Source: Pseudobutyrivibrio ruminis (GTDB lineage Bacteria; Bacillota; Clostridia; Lachnospirales; Lachnospiraceae). Taken from it: a stretch of DNA of 64,000 nucleotides. Position numbers and translations under genes: made by a program. The stretch is taken from the NCBI RefSeq assembly GCF_015057245.1, contig NZ_SVET01000010.1, positions 44,767-108,766 on the forward strand, read 5' to 3'. This document shows positions 8,478 to 15,736 of the stretch, piece after piece; the first letter of the stretch is position 1; each line of letters opens with the position of its first letter. The notes under the pieces were generated by a model. The model ran no database searches. It had not been told where the DNA came from and saw only the letters and a program-made list of their open reading frames with translations.

Positions 8478-9138
8478 CATTTACTGTATTCTCATTAATC
8501 ACTTCCTTAGATTCGCTTTCCTTCGCCTTAAAATAATTATCAAAGAGCGAATCCGCAGCATCCATGGTTTGTTGGCAAATAGAAGGTAGTTTTCTTCCCC
8601 AAGACTTACCTGCTAAACCAAATCCTTTATGCATTGCCTTTTGCATTTCATGCATTTTTTCTACATCATCACCAGCTAATGCGCTAGCAAAATCAAAAAG
8701 TCTCTGAGAAGTTTGTTTTACGCCCCAATAACCATCTTCTCCAATATCAGCCTGAGCTTTGGCCTTTGTGGCAGCATCAACTTTGAAATTGCCGCCAGCT
8801 AACATTCGCCAAAAGCTGTCATCATTTGCTTTTCCAAATGTTCCAACTTGTCCTGAAATAGTCTTATTAACTAATTCAAGCATCTGCTGCTTCTGCTTTT
8901 CCATATTGTCCTTTAATTGCTGCACCAGGGCAGCGCGGTCCTCTTTGCTCATCTTATTGATTTTGTATGAACCCGTTTCAGTTTTATCACCCTTTTCGTA
9001 TGTAACCCCTTCATCATTCGATTTTTTATTTATACTGTTTATTCTTACAGGTGTTTCTGTTTTCTCAATATTACTAGGTTCATTTGAATTTAAAACTGTA
9101 GGTGTTACATTTGAAATTCCATTTATATCCATACCCAT
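8467..9138 (-). CDS. Hypothetical protein, resembles DUF5610-like proteins of motile bacteria
   Basis: 223 residues with no signal peptide or membrane segment. The N-terminal third is low-complexity (Asn/Ser/Thr). The conserved-looking C-terminal part contains IGEDGYWGVKQTSQRLFDF and an ALAGDDVEKMHEMQKAMHKG segment; I recall a similar DGxWGV...TSxRI...FA...G pattern in proteins near flagellar genes, but cannot verify it. The start is the ATG at 9138, which has GGAGG 8 bases upstream; an ATG 15 bases earlier overlaps that site. Last gene of a three-gene minus-strand operon, 21 bases after the FliD-like gene. Confidence 0.6.
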   Translation of the reverse strand: MGMDINGISNVTPTVLNSNEPSNIEKTETPVRINSINKKSNDEGVTYEKGDKTETGSYKINKMSKEDRAALVQQLKDNMEKQKQQMLELVNKTISGQVGTFGKANDDSFWRMLAGGNFKVDAATKAKAQADIGEDGYWGVKQTSQRLFDFASALAGDDVEKMHEMQKAMHKGFGLAGKSWGRKLPSICQQTMDAADSLFDNYFKAKESESKEVINENTVNVSK

Positions 9139-9159
9139 AATAAATACCTCCATACAAAA

Positions 9160-9936
9160 CTATTCTTTGAAGTCATACTTACTTTTTACTAAGTCATTTA
9201 GAGAATTAGAATAGCGTCCTTGTTTGTTATAAGAGCTTCCTACACCAGCAGCATTCGCAATGGAATTTCCCTTATTCATTAACTGCGAAGCATATGAATT
9301 ATGGCCAGTGAATAGCGATTTAAGAGCTCCTATATCAGCCTTTTTTAACTGGTCCACATCTAACGAAAGCTTATTTCCTTTTCCAATATAAATTCCTACT
9401 TTGTTAAGAGTTTTCTGGTGTGCAGAAGTTGTTTTTGTCATCCACGCACCATTTCGTAAAACGCTTTTAGTGTTGGAATTACCTGCAGCTTCAACAGTAT
9501 TGTTATAGTTTTCAATAAATGCATTTAAAGCCTTCTCAATATCCGACCAGTTATAATCTGATTTAGCTTTTTCTTCTCCTGTTAATTCATCTTTTTCTGT
9601 AATTGTTTTTTGTTCCCATAAGGATGCACTCATGAGCCTTTCAGAAGATTTAGATAAAGCACTTGCTGCTTCAGCCATTGCTGTTAACTTAGCCGAAGAG
9701 TCTTTTCCAGCGTTGGCTTTCTGGGCTTTGTCCTGTGCATAATAAGCCTTCATTAGCTTTCCGTAAGTTCCGCTTTTGATGAGTGAATAGTCGGATAGAC
9801 TAAATGATCCACTGGAAACTTTAGGCGCCGATGCACTTAACCCCTCTAAGAAATCATTTGAATAGTTTTGATTGTTCACGTTGTAGTTCTCATCGAAATA
9901 CTTGTGATTTGATACATAGTCGCTAATCCTTGCCAT
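9160..9936 (-). CDS. FliD-like (flagellar hook-associated protein 2 C-terminal-like) protein
   Basis: 258 residues. The region from about 130 to 230 resembles the C-terminal domain of the flagellar cap protein FliD: a helix with ALNAFIENYNNTVEAAG, then LNKVGIYIGKGNKLSLDVDQL and LKSLFTGHNSYASQL. Full FliD is much longer, and the N-terminal half here (SLSDYSLIKSGTYGKLMKAYYA) differs, so this is a short stand-alone relative rather than the cap itself. The start has AAGGAGG 9 bases upstream. It is the middle gene of the minus-strand trio. No export signal is visible. Confidence 0.65.
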   Translation of the reverse strand: MARISDYVSNHKYFDENYNVNNQNYSNDFLEGLSASAPKVSSGSFSLSDYSLIKSGTYGKLMKAYYAQDKAQKANAGKDSSAKLTAMAEAASALSKSSERLMSASLWEQKTITEKDELTGEEKAKSDYNWSDIEKALNAFIENYNNTVEAAGNSNTKSVLRNGAWMTKTTSAHQKTLNKVGIYIGKGNKLSLDVDQLKKADIGALKSLFTGHNSYASQLMNKGNSIANAAGVGSSYNKQGRYSNSLNDLVKSKYDFKE

Positions 9937-9970
9937 AATAATCGACCTCCTTGTCTATAACCCAATCCTT

Positions 9971-10669
9971 TTAAATACGATAATCAAATGGTATATAATT
10001 CACAGGAATCCTCTTTTCCTGTTCAAGTTTTTCTAACTCTTCTTCAGTCAGCATCATCTGATTCAACTCATCCTCGGATAGTATCTCTTCTGATGATTGC
10101 TGTAAGTCTTCAACCATTTCCTCAGTAACTTCTTCAACTGCATCTGTAAGATTATCCATTAATTCGTCAAGCATTCCGTCATTCTCAACGCCAGTTGCTT
10201 CTTCAATCATATCTTCACGACGCTCTTCAGGCGTCTTAGGTTCATTCTTTTCAGCAGCTTCAGCAATCTTTTCTGCGAGTTCCTGAGCCTCATCAAATAC
10301 ATGGAACATTTGAGCATTGTTGTATTCCATTTTTGCTGCTTTAGATGATTTTGCTGTTTGTTTGCCTCCAAGCATATCCTCCATAGACGAACCTTTGCTC
10401 TGTCTGTTTTCTTTCTTCTGTTCAATTTGATGTTGGCGTAATTGATTTTGCAAATCAGTTATTTGCTTTTGAATTTCTTGACGTTTTTTCATTTTTTCAT
10501 CTATGGACATTTCTTTATCATCGCCAAGAGATTGAAGCTGTTCATTGGCATTATTTATCTGCTCTTGAAGGCTTTTACTATATGAATCCATCTGTTGATT
10601 CTGGTTTATCTGAAATGTTGTTCTGGATTTATGTAATTCACTTATACTATTCATATAAACTGACCCCAT
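9971..10669 (-). CDS. FlxA-like coiled-coil protein
   Basis: 232 residues, highly charged, predicted coiled coil over roughly residues 25-90 (LQEQINNANEQLQSL, ITDLQNQLRQHQIEQKKEN) and again in the acidic second half. The first part resembles the FlxA-like family, whose founder in E. coli is transcribed by the flagellar sigma factor. The start ATG follows AAGGAGGG by 7 bases. It is the first gene of the trio, with a sigma-28-like promoter candidate upstream. Function unknown. Confidence 0.55.
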   Translation of the reverse strand: MGSVYMNSISELHKSRTTFQINQNQQMDSYSKSLQEQINNANEQLQSLGDDKEMSIDEKMKKRQEIQKQITDLQNQLRQHQIEQKKENRQSKGSSMEDMLGGKQTAKSSKAAKMEYNNAQMFHVFDEAQELAEKIAEAAEKNEPKTPEERREDMIEEATGVENDGMLDELMDNLTDAVEEVTEEMVEDLQQSSEEILSEDELNQMMLTEEELEKLEQEKRIPVNYIPFDYRI

Positions 10670-10740
10670 ACGTTAACCCTCCTTGGTATAAATTCGAAAT
10701 CCTTTTCTTATAAAAAAGATAGTAGTAGCTTTCTATAATC

Positions 10741-10775
10741 GCTATCGACTATGAATTTTTCAATCTAAACCCATT
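10741..10775 (-). promoter_or_regulatory. Candidate sigma-28 (flagellar-type) promoter of the trio
   Basis: Minus-strand GTCGATAG resembles the -10 box GCCGATAT at 6 of 8 bases and lies 15 bases after TTAG, a weak match to the -35 TAAA. It is about 75 bases upstream of the FlxA-like start. Suggestive only. Confidence 0.3.
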
Positions 10776-10812
10776 TGATGTGGACTGCATCTAATATGAT
10801 GTGAATAGCACT

Positions 10813-10842
10813 AAAAAAGCCTGCTACATTTCTGCAGCAGGC
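10813..10842 (-). terminator. Terminator of the kinase/regulator operon
   Basis: Minus-strand GCCTGCT/AGCAGGC stem with a 10-base loop followed by six T, 15 bases after the kinase stop. Confidence 0.85.
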
Positions 10843-10856
10843 GCCATTCTGTATTC

Positions 10857-12245
10857 TTATCCAACAAACATTATGTTGAGCACAAACCATAACTCATTAT
10901 TTTCACTGAATTGCTTAATTTCAATATCACCATTGTATTTTCTAGCGATTTCCCTTATGTTACGTACACCAAATCCATGACCATCATCATTCTTTATTGA
11001 AATAGGAACACCTTCTTCATCAATCTGAGCCTTTTTATCAGACTTATTCTTAATGCTAATAATGTAAACATTTTCTCGTTCAACTGATGTTATTTCAACA
11101 TATGGCTCATTAACTCTAAGCGAGGCTTCGTAGGCGTTTTGTATGGCATTTGTAAGAACCACACACATTTCAAATGGATTAACAGCTACATTACTTGGAT
11201 ATTTTAAGGATGTCTTTAGTGTTATGCCATTATCAGCAAACCTATCTACAAACTCTGATATTGCAATATCAGTTACGGCATTTCCGGTTTTAGCTGATGG
11301 AACTATATTCTTATATGTCTCTTCCCAATTACCAAGGTAATCCCTTAGTTCCTGATACTTTTCTGTCTCCAAAAGACCTTTCATTACAGCCATATGATTG
11401 CCTGTATCATGACGTAAGGCTCTCATCTGTTGATATACAGTCTCAATTTGACCTACATACTTTTTGCTATCTTCGATCTGTTTAGCCAACACACGATTAG
11501 CATATTCTATTTCTTTGTTAGCCTTTATGCTCTGATAAAAGTAAAGTGTAACACAAAGCGTTAAATAAGCCATTATGCAAAACAGTATGCGATACATATT
11601 GCCTGGAATATTAGCCTTGATGCTTCCGTTTTCAATGCCATCAAACCATAGCATATAGTACGAATAAATAATTCGTGTAGCAAGGAAGATGCTTATACAT
11701 GGAATTAATAACATAATCAGTTCCTTCCAAGATAGGTCTTCTTGCTTATTTTTATATGTTTTTAGAAGCAGCTTGATAGAGAAGAAGAGTAGCAATAAAG
11801 CTAATCCATACTCGACAATCGTTGATACAACATATTCAGCTACAATTGCAGGGATGCTTTCTCTAAATAATTTAAAGTTAGAAACAAAATCCCTTTCATA
11901 AAAACCAAGCTCAGTGAATATTTCCAAGCTTAACCATCTAATGATAAAAAAGCTTACACATAGAAATATTTTCTGCATAAGATTTCTTTTTTCATCTAAA
12001 TAGAAAAGAATCACTCCAACAAAAAACAATGAAAAAATCGAGATTGTCAGTCTTATTCCATTTTGGACATCAACATGCCTTAGTATACAGTCTGTAATCC
12101 ATTCGAAAACTACTGCATAATAAACTGACTTCATATTTTTTACAAACGGCCTGAGCCAATATATAAATAACACAGAAGTAATTATGCAATATATCTCGAT
12201 TACAGTATTCATAAAATAATTAAAGAATGCATCAGACACCATCAT
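10857..12245 (-). CDS. GHKL-domain sensor histidine kinase, AgrC-like
   Basis: 462 residues. The N-terminal 240 residues form about six membrane segments, then comes a dimerisation helix with RHDTGNHMAVMKGLLE (probable phospho-His) and an ATPase domain with NAIQNAYEAS (N box) and GHGFGVRNI (G box). This is the type-10 kinase architecture of peptide-pheromone sensors such as AgrC. The start ATG overlaps the regulator stop as TGATG, so the pair is coupled. I see no AgrB or AgrD peptide gene nearby, so the ligand is unknown. Confidence 0.82.
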   Translation of the reverse strand: MMVSDAFFNYFMNTVIEIYCIITSVLFIYWLRPFVKNMKSVYYAVVFEWITDCILRHVDVQNGIRLTISIFSLFFVGVILFYLDEKRNLMQKIFLCVSFFIIRWLSLEIFTELGFYERDFVSNFKLFRESIPAIVAEYVVSTIVEYGLALLLLFFSIKLLLKTYKNKQEDLSWKELIMLLIPCISIFLATRIIYSYYMLWFDGIENGSIKANIPGNMYRILFCIMAYLTLCVTLYFYQSIKANKEIEYANRVLAKQIEDSKKYVGQIETVYQQMRALRHDTGNHMAVMKGLLETEKYQELRDYLGNWEETYKNIVPSAKTGNAVTDIAISEFVDRFADNGITLKTSLKYPSNVAVNPFEMCVVLTNAIQNAYEASLRVNEPYVEITSVERENVYIISIKNKSDKKAQIDEEGVPISIKNDDGHGFGVRNIREIARKYNGDIEIKQFSENNELWFVLNIMFVG

Positions 12246-12961
12246 CACAATCCTCTTGTATTAAATGATAAATAAGCTTTTACCAAATCTTGATACTTGC
12301 CTCGGGCAACAGGTATTTCTTCGCCAGCCACTTTTACGATTTTGGAATTATAAGATTGAATTGCTGAAAGATTAATTAGATATGCCCTATGAACCCTAAA
12401 AAAATCATTTCCAACAGTATTCTCTAAATCTGTCATTCGTCCATAGTATTCAATCTCATCATTATCCCTCATGTGAAGCACAATTCTACGGTTAAATACC
12501 TCAGCAAATGCAATTTCTGAAATAGAAACACTTCGGCTTAATCCATTGGCTTTGATTATAAATGACTTATTATCAGGCACTACTGGAGTTACTCTAGTTT
12601 GTCTATGTATTATTTCTTCAACGGCTGCATGTAATACCTCGTTTAGCTTTTCTTTATCTATAGGTTTTACTAGATAATTAAAAGCTCTCACATCGAAGGC
12701 ATTAAAAACATATTCCTCCAAAGCAGTAACAAAGATAATCACTGCATCACTTCCATTAGCGCGGACTTGCTTAGCGAGCTCCATGCCATCAATTCCAGGC
12801 ATCTGTATATCTAGAAACAAAATGTCAGGATTATATGCTGCTTCCAATAAGTTCTCAGCAGATTCATAGCATTTAACAATGGCATCTGTAATCTCATCAG
12901 AAATGCTTTTAGCTATGAAATCTCTTATATATTTTTCATCATCACATATTGCAATTTTCAT
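12245..12961 (-). CDS. LytTR-family response regulator, AgrA-like
   Basis: 238 residues: receiver domain (ICDDEKYIRDF, phospho-Asp in DILFLDIQMPGIDG, conserved Lys in NYLVKPI) and a C-terminal LytTR DNA-binding domain (EIEYYGRMTDLENTV, FFRVHRAYLINL). The start is ATG 12961, the one giving the standard MKIAICDDE opening, behind a GGGGGTGGA stretch; an upstream extension of 33 codons looks non-coding. It forms a coupled operon with the kinase. Its targets are not evident, though the adjacent region holds repeated CCATTAAC boxes. Confidence 0.85.
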   Translation of the reverse strand: MKIAICDDEKYIRDFIAKSISDEITDAIVKCYESAENLLEAAYNPDILFLDIQMPGIDGMELAKQVRANGSDAVIIFVTALEEYVFNAFDVRAFNYLVKPIDKEKLNEVLHAAVEEIIHRQTRVTPVVPDNKSFIIKANGLSRSVSISEIAFAEVFNRRIVLHMRDNDEIEYYGRMTDLENTVGNDFFRVHRAYLINLSAIQSYNSKIVKVAGEEIPVARGKYQDLVKAYLSFNTRGL

Positions 12962-13423
12962 TTCCACCCCCACCGTATATACGAATATTATAACTGATTT
13001 TACGATATATATACCTTGCCTATTGTGTGAAACGCAGTTTTTTTGTTGTGAACAGTTCAAATTTCCAATAATAGTAATTAACGTAACGATAATCCCAATT
13101 ATTGGAAAATATTTTTTTCTAAAGCTGCATCGTTTTTTTCCATAATTCCCATTAACGCTCCATTAACTATGATTAATGGAAACTTTCGAAATTGTATTTA
13201 AATAAAAACATAAACAAGTAGACCATTTCTCGAATTTTGGTCCCTTTTATAGACGTAGAGGTTGGAAAAAAGGTTCCGTTTGTTTTTTGCAAGCATAGAA
13301 AAATGTCCCATTTTTCATGGAAATAAATTTCCATAAGAATATTGGGCATGCCCAAACCCTTGAGATTAAAGAATCTCAAAGGCTGCGCACAAAAAAATAA
13401 TATATTTAAGAAAGAGGTAAAAA
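12962..13423. promoter_or_regulatory. 462-base intergenic region with inverted and direct repeats
   Basis: Holds the divergent promoters for the two-component operon and the mobilisation-like gene. A perfect 11-bp inverted repeat lies at 13062-13072 and 13098-13108 (TTTCCAATAAT/ATTATTGGAAA, 25-base spacer). CCATTAAC is repeated at 13149-13156 and 13160-13167 with a near-inverted copy at about 13172-13179. Further on lie a 14-bp palindrome and a hairpin described separately. Confidence 0.6.
13342..13390 (+). other. Candidate origin of transfer or operator upstream of the mobilisation-like gene
   Basis: A perfect palindrome TTGGGCATGCCCAA (13342-13355) is followed by a hairpin TTGAGATT/AATCTCAA (13360-13367 with 13372-13379) and GGCTGCGCAC. 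Such palindrome-hairpin clusters next to a ribbon-helix-helix accessory gene are typical of oriT regions. No relaxase gene is present to confirm this. Confidence 0.35.
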
Positions 13424-14014
13424 ATGAAAAATTACAATTTATGTGTATCACTAAATCCAGAAGAAAAAGCGATAGTTTGTGCTTTAGCGGCTCAACACAA
13501 TATGAAGCCCACTGCATATGTAAAAAGCTTAATATGCTCCCAAAAGCCTAAACAGAGTAAGCCTGTGATATTTATACCAAGCGCTGAGGTGAATTATGCG
13601 ATAGGTTCAAAGAGTCAATGCGTTAAAGCTTACTTTACCGATAATGAGATGATGGCACTTAGACACATGGCTATGAATGAGCCTTTATCTAGATTTGTTT
13701 CTCGTAGGGCACTTCAAGGAGAAAATGTTCTTTCTATAAAAATCGAAGATGATGATTATGACTTTGTATATTCAGTTGTTGAACCTATTTATACATCAAT
13801 CTATATGTATTTACACAATCTAAAAAGTATTAACGCATTAGAGAAAGATGTTATTGAGAATTTTATTTCAGAACTAGAAAAATCAAATAGATTTCTTATA
13901 AAACTAACAGAGTATTTAAATAATAATAGAAGAAGCATTAGAAAAACAAGGCTTAACGAATTGCGTAAGCTCAGCAACTATCTTCTAAAAGACTATGACC
14001 TATTTTCAGTATAA
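13424..14014 (+). CDS. Ribbon-helix-helix-like protein, possible MobC-type mobilisation accessory
   Basis: 196 residues. The first 40 residues (NLCVSLNPEEKAIVCALAAQHNMKPTAYVKSLI) fit the ribbon-helix-helix pattern of plasmid repressors and MobC relaxosome proteins: a short basic strand, a helix of the form LNPEEKAIVCALAA, and a second helix with YVKSLI. A related pattern recurs near residue 65 (VKAYFTDNEMMALRHMAM). The rest is helical and unassigned. The start has AAAGAGG 6 bases upstream. It lies between a palindromic region and the integrase, which suggests a role in DNA processing of the island. Confidence 0.5.
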   Translation: MKNYNLCVSLNPEEKAIVCALAAQHNMKPTAYVKSLICSQKPKQSKPVIFIPSAEVNYAIGSKSQCVKAYFTDNEMMALRHMAMNEPLSRFVSRRALQGENVLSIKIEDDDYDFVYSVVEPIYTSIYMYLHNLKSINALEKDVIENFISELEKSNRFLIKLTEYLNNNRRSIRKTRLNELRKLSNYLLKDYDLFSV

Positions 14015-14057
14015 ATACTTATTCTTTGCTGCTTGAAATTATATCCTGAGAATCTTC

Positions 14058-14100
14058 GCCATCAAGGACTTCGCAAGTGACATGTGTCATCCTTGACGGC
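14058..14100. other. Imperfect hairpin between mobilisation-like and integrase genes
   Basis: GCCATCAAGGA (14058-14068) pairs with TCCTTGACGGC (14090-14100); the only irregular pair is G-U if read on the minus strand. Flanking GAGAA/TTCTC sequences extend it. No T-run follows, so it is more likely a protein-binding or transfer-related site than a terminator. Confidence 0.45.
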
Positions 14101-14180
14101 TCAGCTTCTCTGGATAACCAATAAACAAGCAAAGAAAAGGAAAAATGTATTTAAATAAGATTTAGAGAAAGGAATTATAA

Positions 14181-15572
14181 GTGAAAACAACTAAGGAAAT
14201 ATTATTATTTGCAAACGAAATAACCAAATTATTAGACATTCAAATTGGCCGCAAAAAGACTTTGGAGGACGAATACAAGTGTGATATTATTAGTCTTGCC
14301 GACATGCTAAAAGAATTAGACATGATCAATAAAAAGGAGCTTAAATTAAAGCGTACGCTTGTTTCACAGGTCCATGTGAAGAAAAATGGACTGCCTAAAA
14401 GCATTAGATATGACGCAGTCAGAGACTTATGGATAACAAAGATTTCTGGCGACATCAGAATTCATGCTCGAACCGAAGAGGCATTATTAGATAAGATATT
14501 AGAATACTATGATTGCCATTTAATGTCATATACTATCGACCATATATTCACTTTGGCTCTTAAGCACAAAGAGGATATCGATATATGCAGTCCACTTACA
14601 ATTCAACGCTATAAGGATTCGTATAATCGTTTTATCTCTGAAGAATTTAGGGAAAAAGATATCAGAAAGGTTGATAACGATTCATTACAGTCATACAGTA
14701 AATTAATGACTGCACGACTTCATCCTAAGAAAAAAGCATTTTTAAGCTATAAAGGGGTGTTGAATCTAATCTTCGACTATGCAGAAGAGAACAATTACAT
14801 TCAAAACAATCCTGTTAAATCTATCAATAACAAGAAGTTCTTGATGCAGTGTGATAATTCAAAGCCACAGAGCAGTGAGAAAATTCTTTCGCTGCATGAT
14901 ATTGAAGCTATTTATTCTGAAATCAATAGACGAAATAATCTTCCACGCTATCAGGGCTATTTTTATTATGGTTATATGGTTCGTATGGCTATTGCGACAG
15001 GTATGCGTGCGGGTGAGCTATGTGCTTTGAAATGGACTGATATTGACGATTATTATATTCATATCCATGCACAGCAGTTAACAGGTCGAGGTAAGGGAAA
15101 TACAGCAAATTTCTATGTAGATTGGACAAAGGATGAAAAGGGTATTTCACGTGGTGGAAGACAATTTCCAATCACAGATGATATTGCAGCTATTTTAGAT
15201 GATTTGAAAAAAAATCAGCTTGAGAAAAATATTATTTCTGATTACGTGTTTTGCAAACTCAATGGCGATTGGATAAAAATTGGTTCATATCACGCTTGGC
15301 TTCGTGAGTTCATGAAAAGTATAAACTTACCAGTCACGAATAATCACGCATTCAGAATGAGTCTTAATTCTAATGTTTTTATTCCAAACGGCATTCCTGT
15401 AACAGATAGAGCAAGATTGCTCGGCCACAGTGTTGAAACCAATATAAAGCATTATTCATACGCAAGAATTGGGGTTGATCAAGAAATAATAGATAGGCTA
15501 AATGGTAAGGTTGCCCCTAAGTTGCCCCAAAATATAATTGACTTCGAATCAACCAAAAAGAAAAAAGCTTGA
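14181..15572 (+). CDS. int: Tyrosine-type site-specific integrase
   Basis: 463 residues. The N-terminal part includes a DNA-binding region with GLPKSIRYDAVRDLWITKISG, then a SAM-like core-binding domain and a catalytic domain with ATGMRAGELCALKW (first Arg), HAFRMSL (HxxR), LLGHSVETNIKHYSYA (His and the nucleophilic Tyr). All catalytic residues appear intact. The GTG start follows AAAGGA. The gene runs toward tRNA-Leu and stops 38 bases before the right attachment repeat. Its 3' end contains the GTTGCCC pair seen at two other island positions. Confidence 0.93.
   Translation: MKTTKEILLFANEITKLLDIQIGRKKTLEDEYKCDIISLADMLKELDMINKKELKLKRTLVSQVHVKKNGLPKSIRYDAVRDLWITKISGDIRIHARTEEALLDKILEYYDCHLMSYTIDHIFTLALKHKEDIDICSPLTIQRYKDSYNRFISEEFREKDIRKVDNDSLQSYSKLMTARLHPKKKAFLSYKGVLNLIFDYAEENNYIQNNPVKSINNKKFLMQCDNSKPQSSEKILSLHDIEAIYSEINRRNNLPRYQGYFYYGYMVRMAIATGMRAGELCALKWTDIDDYYIHIHAQQLTGRGKGNTANFYVDWTKDEKGISRGGRQFPITDDIAAILDDLKKNQLEKNIISDYVFCKLNGDWIKIGSYHAWLREFMKSINLPVTNNHAFRMSLNSNVFIPNGIPVTDRARLLGHSVETNIKHYSYARIGVDQEIIDRLNGKVAPKLPQNIIDFESTKKKKA
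15510..15527 (+). repeat. Candidate integrase arm-type site, right end
   Basis: GTTGCCC at 15510-15516 and 15521-15527 inside the integrase coding end, 84 bases from the right attachment repeat; see the pairs at 6470 and 8208. Confidence 0.5.
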
Positions 15573-15592
15573 GAAATCAACTTTCTCAAGCT
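15566..15592 (-). terminator. Island-encoded terminator now serving tRNA-Leu
   Basis: An 11-bp stem AGCTTGAGAAA/TTTCTCAAGCT with a 5-base loop. On the minus strand it is followed by six T, 20 bases after the tRNA-Leu 3' end. It overlaps the integrase stop codon. Confidence 0.8.
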
Positions 15593-15610
15593 CTAATCAT
15601 TAAAAATTAT

Positions 15611-15634
15611 TATGCCGGCTGCGGGACTTGAACC
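15611..15634. repeat. Right attachment site within tRNA-Leu
   Basis: Second copy of the 24-bp repeat; it forms the last 22 bases of the intact tRNA-Leu gene plus 2 bases beyond its 3' end. Confidence 0.9.
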
Positions 15635-15696
15635 CGCACGATGTTGCCATCAACAGATTTTGAGTCTGCCTCGTCTGCCAATTCCGACAAGCCGGC
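15613..15696 (-). tRNA. tRNA-Leu (anticodon CAA)
   Basis: 84-nt class II tRNA on the minus strand: acceptor GCCGGCT/AGCCGGC with discriminator A, anticodon stem GCAGA/TCTGT around loop CTCAAAA (anticodon CAA), a long variable arm and a T-arm with GGTTCAAGT. No encoded CCA. It is the integration target of the island and remains intact. Confidence 0.95.
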
Positions 15697-15707
15697 GTCC
15701 GCAGACT

Positions 15708-15736
15708 AGTATACTAAATTAGATTGATAATTGCAA
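15708..15736 (-). promoter_or_regulatory. Promoter of tRNA-Leu
   Basis: Minus-strand -35 TTGCAA (15731-15736), 17-base spacer, -10 TATACT (15708-15713). It overlaps the 3' coding end of the hybrid kinase gene. Confidence 0.8.

Larger units (their letters stand above)
6389..15634. mobile_element. Integrative genomic island in tRNA-Leu(CAA)
   Basis: A 9.2-kb insertion bounded by a perfect 24-bp direct repeat (6389-6412 and 15611-15634) that matches the 3' end of the tRNA-Leu gene. A tyrosine integrase ends 38 bases from the right repeat. Contents from left: AbiE-like toxin-antitoxin pair, three flagellum-like genes, GHKL kinase and LytTR regulator, a ribbon-helix-helix mobilisation-like gene and the integrase. 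No relaxase or conjugation gene is present, so it can at most be mobilised in trans. Confidence 0.88.
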
